In this document: positions 29,070 through 34,843 of the stretch, in pieces
Layout of the letters: each line of letters begins with the position of its first letter
Position numbering within the stretch: the stretch's first letter is position 1
Assembly: GCF_017052465.1 (NCBI RefSeq)
Contig: NZ_JAFHKT010000099.1
Coordinates: 1 to 34,843, forward strand
Direction of reading: 5' to 3'
DNA from: Arthrobacter pascens
GTDB taxonomy: Bacteria > Actinomycetota > Actinomycetes > Actinomycetales > Micrococcaceae
Length of the DNA: 34,843 nucleotides
The notes under the pieces: generated by a model
Seen by the model: the letters and a program-made list of their open reading frames with translations, nothing else
Told to the model about the DNA's origin: nothing
Databases searched by the model: none
Program-made: the position numbers and the translations under genes

Positions 29070-31084
29070 TATGCGTTGACCTTTCCGAAGAGTTCCAGGA
29101 CCTCGTCCACAGATGTTGCGGCCTCCAGCTGCGCTACCTGCGCCTTGTTCGTGAAGACCTTCGCGATCGAGGACAGGATGTGGAGGTGCTCGTTGTTGAC
29201 GCCCGCCACGCCGACTACGAACTTGACCTGCTTGCCGTTCCAGTCGATGCCGTCCGGGTACCGGATCACGGACACGGCGGACTTCATGATGTGGTCCTTG
29301 GCGGCGTTGGTGCCGTGCGGGATGGCCAGGAAGCTGCCCATGTACGTGGACACGGATTCCTCGCGTTCGTGCATTGCGAGGATGTAGTCGTTGTCCACGG
29401 CTCCCCGTGCCAGCAGGAGCTGGCCCGCTTCGTCGATGGCAGCGTCACGGGTGGAGGCGGAGCCGTTGAGGACCACGCTCTCTGCGACCAGGATGTCCGA
29501 CGGCGGGGTGCCGGCTTTAGCGGGAGCCTCGCCGGCGGCTTCGGCGGGCGCCTCGGCGGCGGGTGCCGCAGCAGCGGCAGGAGCAGCCGTTTCCGCAGAG
29601 TTGCTCCTCTGAACCAGTTCCACGATCTCCTCATAGCGCGGGCTGTTCATGAAGTTGTCCACGGAGACGTGCACGGCGCTGGAGGTGGCAGGCTTGGCGC
29701 GTTCGGTGAGGTCCTGGTGGGTGACCACGACGTCGTAGGTGTCGCTGAGGTTCGCGATGGAGGCGTTGGTGACCTTGACGTCTGGGAAGCCGGCGGCCTT
29801 GATCTTGTTCCGCAGCACCGAGGCGCCCATGGCACTGGAGCCCATGCCGGCGTCGCAGGCGAAGACGATGTTCTTGATGGGGCCTGCCATCACGGCAACA
29901 CCGCCGGCACCTGCGCCGGCGCCGGTCAGGACGGAGGACACGGAGCTCTTCTTGCCCTTCATGGCTTCCATCTTCGAGGTCGCGGCATTGAGGTCGCCCT
30001 CGTCGCTGTGGCGCGTGGTCTTCAGGATCACCGAGGCGACCAGGAAGGAAGCGGTGGCCGCGAGCAGCACCGCGAGGATCACGCCGAAGTAGCTGTCACG
30101 GGATGTCTGGGCGATCACCGCGATGATGGACCCCGGGGCGGCAGGGGCCACGAGCCCGGAACCGGTGACGGCGAGCGTCGCGATCCCCGTCATGCCGCCC
30201 GCGATGGCAGCAAGGATCAGCATCGGGCGCATCAGCACGTACGGGAAGTAGATTTCGTGGATGCCGCCGAGGAAGTGGATGATCGCGGCGCCGGGGGCCG
30301 ACGCCTTTGCAGCGCCGCGGCCAAAGAACATGTAGGCGAGCAGAATGCCGAGGCCCGGGCCGGGGTTGGCTTCGAGCAGGAACAGGATGGATTTGCCCTG
30401 CTCCAGCGACTGCTGGATGCCCAGCGGGGTCAGCACGCCGTGGTTGATGGCGTTGTTCAGGAAGAGCACCTTGGCCGGTTCAATGAAAATGCTGGTCAGG
30501 GGCAGGAGGCCGTTGTTGACCAGGAACTGGACCACGTTGCCCGCACCTGTGCTGAAGGCCGTGACCAGCGGCGAGATGCCGTAGAAGCCGAGCATGGCCA
30601 ATAGGGCGCCCCAGATGCCGGCGGAGAAGTTGTTCACCAGCATCTCGAAGCCGGGCCGGATCTTTCCCTCCCAGATGGAGTCGATCTTCTTCATGGTCCA
30701 GCCGCCAAGCGGGCCCATGATCATGGCGCCGATGAACATCGGGATGCCGGCGCCGACGATCACGCCCATGGTGCCGATGGCCCCAACGACGCCACCGCGG
30801 ACGTCGTAAACCATCCTGCCGCCGGTATAGGCGATCAGGAGCGGCAGCAGGTAGGTGATCATGGGGCCCACAAGGCCCGTGTTCGGCACGCCCTCTGCGT
30901 TGGTGCCGAAGCCGCCAAGCTGCGGTACGGGGATCCAGCCCTTTTCAATGAAGAGCGCCGTGATGAGGCCCCAGGCGATGAATGCCCCGATATTGGGCAT
31001 GATCATGCCGGACAGGAACGTCCCGAACTTCTGGACGTGCACCCGCGCGCTGGTCTTGGGTTTTGCAACTGTCTCTGTTGCCAT
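29069..31084 (-). CDS. mtlA: Mannitol PTS permease EIICBA
   Basis: A 671-residue fused PTS transporter. Order: membrane EIIC (about 15-345; FGTFLSGMIMPNIGAFIAWG), EIIB with the phospho-cysteine C410 in NIVFACDAGMGSSAMGAS, an Ala/Pro-rich linker (AAPAAAAAPAAEAPAEAAG), and EIIA with the phospho-histidine at about residue 590 in FLAIPHGTN. It imports and phosphorylates mannitol using phosphate from enzyme I and HPr. The start at 31084 is preferred to the frame's upstream ATG at 31138 because AGGAA lies a few bases before it and EIICBA proteins begin there. It follows the TetR gene by 57 bp. Confidence 0.95.
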   Translation of the reverse strand: MATETVAKPKTSARVHVQKFGTFLSGMIMPNIGAFIAWGLITALFIEKGWIPVPQLGGFGTNAEGVPNTGLVGPMITYLLPLLIAYTGGRMVYDVRGGVVGAIGTMGVIVGAGIPMFIGAMIMGPLGGWTMKKIDSIWEGKIRPGFEMLVNNFSAGIWGALLAMLGFYGISPLVTAFSTGAGNVVQFLVNNGLLPLTSIFIEPAKVLFLNNAINHGVLTPLGIQQSLEQGKSILFLLEANPGPGLGILLAYMFFGRGAAKASAPGAAIIHFLGGIHEIYFPYVLMRPMLILAAIAGGMTGIATLAVTGSGLVAPAAPGSIIAVIAQTSRDSYFGVILAVLLAATASFLVASVILKTTRHSDEGDLNAATSKMEAMKGKKSSVSSVLTGAGAGAGGVAVMAGPIKNIVFACDAGMGSSAMGASVLRNKIKAAGFPDVKVTNASIANLSDTYDVVVTHQDLTERAKPATSSAVHVSVDNFMNSPRYEEIVELVQRSNSAETAAPAAAAAPAAEAPAEAAGEAPAKAGTPPSDILVAESVVLNGSASTRDAAIDEAGQLLLARGAVDNDYILAMHEREESVSTYMGSFLAIPHGTNAAKDHIMKSAVSVIRYPDGIDWNGKQVKFVVGVAGVNNEHLHILSSIAKVFTNKAQVAQLEAATSVDEVLELFGKVNA

Positions 31085-31141
31085 GTGATTTCCTAACCGT
31101 GATTCCTGCTGCTCCGCAGGATGGTCCGATATTTTCAACGA

Positions 31142-31870
31142 CTAGCTGTTGGGGCTCGTGGAGATCCGGTGGAGCCATTCGAGAAAGAGCTTGAGTTCCG
31201 AGCTGGAGAGCTGGTCCGAGTGCGATGCCTGCAGCGCCGCATTGAGGGCTATGGCCGCCACAACTACCGACGATTTGCCGGAATCATCCGGTGACGCGGC
31301 CTTTGCCTGGTCCGTCGACACCGCGAAGATCATGGCGTCCCGGGTCATGGTGGAGAGTTCGAGGTTCCGGTCCGTGGCCGGTTCCGCAATCAGCATGAGC
31401 GTGACGCCCACGTTGGCCGCCAGGATGCTCCTGGCAGCTTCCCGCGGCTGGACATTCAGCTGCCCGGCCGCGGCGGCCTTGTTCAGCATCTCCTCCATCA
31501 GCGCCTCGGCATCGGCCACGATGGCGGGGCGGCTCTCCGGGCGGATGTTACCGAACATGACCAGATAGAGTTCCGGCTGATTAAGCCCGAACTGCACGTG
31601 GTTGTCCCACATCCGCCGGATGTCTTCCAGCGGCTGCCCGGACGGGGCGAAGTCGCGTTCGCCCGCCACATATTCTTCAAAACCCGCGGCAACAACGGCG
31701 TCAAACAGGCCTTCCTTGTCACCAAAGTGGTGGTACAGGGTGGGCGCAGTCACCCCCGCCAGTTGGGTGATCTGACGGGTGGAGACGGGCGCCCCCGCGG
31801 ATTTGGCCAGTAACTCGGCTGCCGCACGCAGCAGCCTCATCTTGGGCGGTAGCTGGCCATCGAAACTCAT
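31142..31870 (-). CDS. TetR family regulator of the mannitol/PTS genes
   Basis: A 242-residue TetR protein. The helix-turn-helix lies at residues 10-60 (RLLRAAAELLAKSAGAPVSTRQI, then AGVTAPTLYHHFGDKEGLFDAVV). The C-terminal ligand domain runs to about 200, with a further 40-residue extension. It is the first gene before mtlA and mtlD and is divergent from ptsI, with an inverted repeat TATAGC-AAC-GCTATA between them. This suggests it represses both sides, a local rather than antiterminator-type control of a PTS. The start ATG at 31870 has TAGGGT 7 nt upstream and no ribosome site (leaderless type). Confidence 0.85.
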   Translation of the reverse strand: MSFDGQLPPKMRLLRAAAELLAKSAGAPVSTRQITQLAGVTAPTLYHHFGDKEGLFDAVVAAGFEEYVAGERDFAPSGQPLEDIRRMWDNHVQFGLNQPELYLVMFGNIRPESRPAIVADAEALMEEMLNKAAAAGQLNVQPREAARSILAANVGVTLMLIAEPATDRNLELSTMTRDAMIFAVSTDQAKAASPDDSGKSSVVVAAIALNAALQASHSDQLSSSELKLFLEWLHRISTSPNS

Positions 31871-31877
31871 AACCGCT

Positions 31878-31883
31878 ACCCTA
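31878..31883 (-). promoter_or_regulatory. -10 box for the leaderless tetR-mtlA-mtlD transcript
   Basis: The minus strand reads TAGGGT, then 7 nt (AGCGGTT), then the ATG at 31870. The operator candidate 31889-31903 begins five bases upstream of it, so a bound repressor would block this promoter. Confidence 0.6.
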
Positions 31884-31888
31884 GCACC

Positions 31889-31903
31889 TATAGCAACGCT
31901 ATA
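31889..31903. promoter_or_regulatory. Candidate TetR operator between tetR-mtl and ptsI
   Basis: TATAGC-AAC-GCTATA is a perfect 6-3-6 inverted repeat in the divergent promoter region. It is the expected target of the adjacent TetR protein; binding is inferred. Confidence 0.65.
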
Positions 31904-31917
31904 TGAACTGCATCACA
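31902..31917. promoter_or_regulatory. CRP/GlxR-like site upstream of ptsI
   Basis: TATGA-ACTGCA-TCACA matches the CRP/GlxR pattern TGTGA-N6-TCACA at 9 of 10 defined bases. It overlaps the last two bases of the TetR operator and lies directly before the TACAAT box, a position more suited to repression than activation. Confidence 0.4.
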
Positions 31918-31923
31918 TACAAT
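31918..31923 (+). promoter_or_regulatory. -10 box of the ptsI promoter
   Basis: TACAAT matches TATAAT at five of six bases, in an AT-rich patch. It would give a leader of about 100 nt before the GTG at 32032. No good -35 box is visible. Confidence 0.5.
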
Positions 31924-32031
31924 TTTTTCAGGCACCGCAAAACACCGTCGGACGCAGCTGTTCCGACCAGCTCGGAGCAGTCCGGGCAGAGACCGGCGGG
32001 CCTGGCTACCGGCAGAGAACGAGGACCTTCA

Positions 32032-33717
32032 GTGCAGAACTTCCCAGGAGTTGGCGTCAGCCCAGGCCGCATCATCGGCACCATCCGTCAGATGCCCAAG
32101 CCCATCAGCGAACCTCCGGCCGGCGAGCAGCTGCCGGCAGGCACCACCCCCGAGGAGGCGACGGCAGCGCTGAAGGCGGCGGCCACCGCGGTCCACGATG
32201 AGCTGAAGGCCCGCGCCGACCACGCCACCGGCGATGGCAAGGCCGTCCTGGAAGCGACGGCGCTGATGGCCAAGGACACCATGCTGATCAAGGGCGCGGC
32301 GAAGCTCGTCGCCCGCGGCACCTCGGCCCAGCGCGCCATCTGGGAGTCCGGCAATTCGGTTTCCGAAATGCTGCACAACCTGGGCGGCTACATGGCGGAG
32401 CGCGCCACGGACATCCTGGACGTCCGCGCCCGCATCGTTGCTGAGCTCCGGGGCGTGCCCGCCCCCGGCATTCCCACGTCCGAGACCCCCTTCATCCTCG
32501 TGGCCGAAGACCTGGCGCCGGCTGACACCGCTACCCTGGACCCGAACAAGGTCCTCGCGCTGGTGACGGCAGGCGGCGGCCCGCAGTCGCACACCGCCAT
32601 CATCGCCCGCTCCCTCGGCCTGCCGGCGGTTGTGGCCGCCGTGGGCGTTGACGAGCTGACGGACGGCACCGAGGTCTATGTTGACGGCGCCGCCGGCTCC
32701 ATCACCGCGGACCCGGACGAGTCGCTGCGCGCCGCGGCCGAGGCCTGGGCGGCCACTGCGTCCCTCCTCGCCGAGTTCAGCGGCACGGGCGCGACGGCGG
32801 ACGGTCATCTGGTCCCGCTCCTCGCCAACGTGGGTGGGGCCAAGGACGCCGCAGCGGCAGCGAAGCTCGGGGCGCAGGGCGTGGGTCTGTTCCGCACGGA
32901 ATTCTGCTTCCTGGAGCGCGACACCGAACCTAGCGTCGAAGAGCAGGCCGCCGCGTACAAGGGCGTCTTCGATGCCTTCCCCGGCAAGAAGGTGGTCCTG
33001 CGGACCCTGGACGCCGGCGCCGACAAGCCGCTTCCCTTCCTCACCGACTCCACCGAACCCAACCCCGCCCTCGGCGTCCGGGGCTACCGTACGGACTTCA
33101 CCACGCCGGGAGTGCTGGACCGCCAGCTCGAGGCCATCGCACTTGCCGAAAAGCAGTCCGAGGCCGATGTCTGGGTCATGGCACCGATGATTTCCACCGC
33201 GGAGGAAGCTGCCCGGTTCGCCTCGATGTGCGCCGAAGCCGGCATCAAGACGCCTGGCGTGATGGTGGAGGTCCCGTCCGCCGCCCTCACCGCGGACGCC
33301 ATCCTCCGCGAGGTTGGCTTCGCCAGCCTGGGCACCAACGACCTGACGCAGTACGCGATGGCCGCCGACCGCCAGCTCGGCCCACTTGCCGGCCTGAACA
33401 CGCCCTGGCAGCCGGCCGTGCTGCGCCTCGTGGGGCTCACGGTGGAAGGCGCAGCCGCGGAAGGCCACAACAAGCCGGTGGGAGTCTGTGGTGAAGCAGC
33501 AGCCGACCCGGCCCTCGCCGTCGTACTGACCGGGCTCGGAGTGAACACCCTGTCCATGACGGCCCGGTCCCTGGCCGCCGTGGCCGCCGTCCTCAAGACC
33601 GTCACGCTGGCCGAGGCCCAGGAACTGGCCAAGCTGGCCCTCTCCGCACCCAGCGCCACCGAGGCGCGGGCGTGGGTCCGGGAGAAGCTTCCCGTCCTCG
33701 AGGAGCTCGGCCTGTAA
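32032..33717 (+). CDS. ptsI: PTS enzyme I (phosphoenolpyruvate-protein phosphotransferase)
   Basis: A 561-residue enzyme I, which takes phosphate from PEP to HPr as the first step of all PTS uptake. It starts MQNFPGVGVSPGRIIGTI. The phospho-histidine is H187 in GGPQSHTAIIARSLGLPAVV. The PEP-binding half carries GVGLFRTEFCFLERD, LRTLDAGADKPLPF, ASLGTNDLTQYAMAADR and the active Cys in PVGVCGEAAADP. The GTG at 32032 is chosen because GAGGA lies at 32021-32025 and the family starts there; the frame extends 43 codons upstream without homology. It is divergent from tetR-mtlA-mtlD. HPr (ptsH), often adjacent, is not in the window. Confidence 0.95.
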   Translation: MQNFPGVGVSPGRIIGTIRQMPKPISEPPAGEQLPAGTTPEEATAALKAAATAVHDELKARADHATGDGKAVLEATALMAKDTMLIKGAAKLVARGTSAQRAIWESGNSVSEMLHNLGGYMAERATDILDVRARIVAELRGVPAPGIPTSETPFILVAEDLAPADTATLDPNKVLALVTAGGGPQSHTAIIARSLGLPAVVAAVGVDELTDGTEVYVDGAAGSITADPDESLRAAAEAWAATASLLAEFSGTGATADGHLVPLLANVGGAKDAAAAAKLGAQGVGLFRTEFCFLERDTEPSVEEQAAAYKGVFDAFPGKKVVLRTLDAGADKPLPFLTDSTEPNPALGVRGYRTDFTTPGVLDRQLEAIALAEKQSEADVWVMAPMISTAEEAARFASMCAEAGIKTPGVMVEVPSAALTADAILREVGFASLGTNDLTQYAMAADRQLGPLAGLNTPWQPAVLRLVGLTVEGAAAEGHNKPVGVCGEAAADPALAVVLTGLGVNTLSMTARSLAAVAAVLKTVTLAEAQELAKLALSAPSATEARAWVREKLPVLEELGL

Positions 33718-33736
33718 TCAGGCGGGTTATTCAGTG

Positions 33737-33775
33737 AGGGGCCGGTGCCCGGGCAGCACTCGGGTGCCGGCCTCT
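33737..33775 (+). terminator. Hairpin terminator between ptsI and the hydrolase gene
   Basis: AGGGGCCGGTGCCCG (33737-33751) pairs with CGGGTGCCGGCCTCT (33761-33775) over 15 bp using three G-U wobbles, with a 9-nt loop. It lies between convergent genes. Confidence 0.6.
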
Positions 33776-33799
33776 GCCGCTGAGGCGTCGGCGCATTGC

Positions 33800-34648
33800 C
33801 TAGGCCGTGACGTCGCCGGCCGCCGTGCTTGCCCAGTGCACAATGACCTGGGCCACGGCCTCCGGGGCAGTGTCCTGGACGACGTGGCCGCGCCCCAGCA
33901 CGTCCACAAACGTGCCGTGCTGCGCCTGGGAAGCGAGGAACTCGCACCACGGGCGGCGGGCAATCGGGTCCCTGCCGCCCCGGAGCACCAGCACAGGCTG
34001 GGCCACGCCGCAGACCCGCGTCTCCAGCGGATAGCCCAACATGACGGGCAACTGCGTCAGGTACCAGCGGAGGCCAGTCTTGAAATAGTCGCCGAACACC
34101 ACCACGTTGGTGGCCGGACTTTCGCTGAACAGCGCGTCCTTCGTCAAAGCCAGCGAATGCCACGCCGCGCTCCTCCGGGCAGGGTCCACCACCGGGCCCA
34201 TGAGCACCACCCGGCTGACCAGCCCCGGCTCCTGCAGGGCGAGTTCCACGGCGAACTGCGCACCCATGGAATGGCCCACCACCACGCAGGAGCGGACGCC
34301 GGCGTCGGAGAGGACGGCCGCGACGAAGGCGGCATATTCGCCCACCGAGACCTGGCCGCCGGGCCGCGGGGTGCCGCCGAAGCCGGGCAGATCAAAGGAA
34401 TAGACGACGGCGTCGCGCGCCTGCCTGCCGCTCGCCAGCTCACGGTGCAGCCGCGCAAAGTAGCGGTGCGAGACGCCGATGCCGTGCAGCAGCACGAAAA
34501 CCTGCGTGTCCGCTGCGGTGTGCTGCCGCGCAGCGGAAGGCCGGGCCTCGCCGGACGCCCCGGCACCCTGCCCCGAGGCCGTCGCCGACGTGTAAACGCG
34601 GCCCGTCAGGCCGTTTGCCGCCACATCCACTCCGCCGCTAAGTTTCAT
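33800..34648 (-). CDS. Alpha/beta-fold hydrolase
   Basis: A 282-residue serine hydrolase. Oxyanion segment VFVLLHGIGVSHRYFARL, nucleophile elbow VVVGHSMGAQFAVELAL, acidic residue region VLVLRGGRDPIARR, and catalytic His in VLGRGHVVQDTAPEAVA. Substrate unknown; lyso-lipids, esters or lactones are possible. The first 45 residues are an Ala/Gly-rich extension before the fold, so the true start could be further downstream. The ATG at 34648 has TATGCT 6 nt upstream, consistent with a leaderless mRNA. It is convergent with ptsI and neighbours the IS remnant. Confidence 0.82.
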   Translation of the reverse strand: MKLSGGVDVAANGLTGRVYTSATASGQGAGASGEARPSAARQHTAADTQVFVLLHGIGVSHRYFARLHRELASGRQARDAVVYSFDLPGFGGTPRPGGQVSVGEYAAFVAAVLSDAGVRSCVVVGHSMGAQFAVELALQEPGLVSRVVLMGPVVDPARRSAAWHSLALTKDALFSESPATNVVVFGDYFKTGLRWYLTQLPVMLGYPLETRVCGVAQPVLVLRGGRDPIARRPWCEFLASQAQHGTFVDVLGRGHVVQDTAPEAVAQVIVHWASTAAGDVTA

Positions 34649-34654
34649 CCGCCG

Positions 34655-34660
34655 AGCATA
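34655..34660 (-). promoter_or_regulatory. -10 box for a leaderless hydrolase transcript
   Basis: The minus strand reads TATGCT, then 6 nt (CGGCGG), then the ATG at 34648. Confidence 0.55.
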
Positions 34661-34712
34661 CCCGCCGCACGCGCGGCCTTGCCCCGCAGGACCGGCCTTG
34701 GTCCGGTATATA

Positions 34713-34843
34713 TCAAGCTGTTTGTGACAGCGGGGTGGTTTGTTTGTTGTTGATCCCGGCTTTGGGAGGGACTCCCGGTGCTGAGGGTTGGTTCCGGTAT
34801 CGGTGTGGGTTGCGGGCGTAGCAGGCGTCGAGCGTTGCTTGCC
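34713..34843 (-). CDS. IS3-family transposase, C-terminal fragment cut by the window edge
   Basis: The minus strand frame runs from the window edge to a TGA at 34713-34715 and encodes 42 residues: QATLDACYARNPHRYRNQPS, a Pro-rich APGVPPKAGINN, and a short tail. The pattern of LDxxYxxxPxRYR followed by PxAPxxPxKAxIN resembles the C-terminus of IS3-type transposases (OrfB). A small GCTGT/ACAGC stem at 34717-34731 near the stop could be part of a terminal inverted repeat. The rest of the element lies outside the window, so whether it is intact cannot be judged. Confidence 0.65.
   Translation of the reverse strand, partial: QATLDACYARNPHRYRNQPSAPGVPPKAGINNKQTTPLSQTA

Noticed and set aside
31903..32031. 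43-codon N-terminal extension of enzyme I
   Set aside because: It overlaps the promoter and operator sequences and has no similarity to enzyme I; GAGGA before the GTG at 32032 marks the start.

Overview
The window reads as chromosomal DNA of a high-GC actinobacterium, most likely a soil Micrococcaceae such as Arthrobacter or Pseudarthrobacter. This rests on the strongly GC-rich third codon positions, the frequent GTG and TTG starts, the mix of families (DUF4242, MBL-rhodanese, LtrA, DUF456, secreted FG-GAP metalloprotease), and many genes with a TAnnnT box placed 6-7 nt before the start codon, as in leaderless actinobacterial transcripts. No rRNA, tRNA, CRISPR array or phage gene was recognised. 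Only the right edge holds part of an insertion sequence.

Left part (1-9.6 kb): the tail of a membrane protein, a DUF4242 protein, a metallo-beta-lactamase/rhodanese fusion followed closely by a universal stress protein, an unusual GNAT-AAA+ ATPase fusion, an apparent orphan transmembrane terpene cyclase, and an LtrA-family membrane protein. Convergent to these lie a quinone-reductase-like dehydrogenase, a SpoT/Mesh1-like HD hydrolase and glutamyl-queuosine tRNA synthetase, followed by an Lrp/AsnC regulator.

Middle (9.6-21.3 kb): a large secreted zinc metalloprotease with ten C-terminal FG-GAP-like repeats; a divergent Lrp/LysE exporter pair; SnoaL-like, TPR and DUF456 genes; a malic enzyme; a TetR regulator with an MFS sugar-type transporter; a staphylococcal-nuclease-type lipoprotein; and RraA. 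Two near-matches to the GntR/DasR-type operator lie at the 3' end of the TetR gene, upstream of the malic enzyme.

Right part (21.3-34.8 kb): a transport and carbon-uptake region with a DHA2 drug exporter, a sugar porter, an amino-acid permease and a pirin. A bipolar array of 32-bp-period repeats follows, then a mannitol module: tetR-mtlA-mtlD on the minus strand, divergent from ptsI (PTS enzyme I). The shared promoter region carries a TATAGC-AAC-GCTATA operator candidate and a CRP/GlxR-like site. Mannitol would be imported and phosphorylated by MtlA with phosphate from enzyme I, then oxidised to fructose-6-phosphate by MtlD. HPr is not in the window. An alpha/beta hydrolase and an IS3-type transposase tail close the window.

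The observations most worth following are the bipolar repeat array (27504-27787), the GNAT-AAA+ fusion, the apparent orphan Pyr4-like terpene cyclase, the altered metal site of the MBL-rhodanese, and the dense use of leaderless-type promoters.
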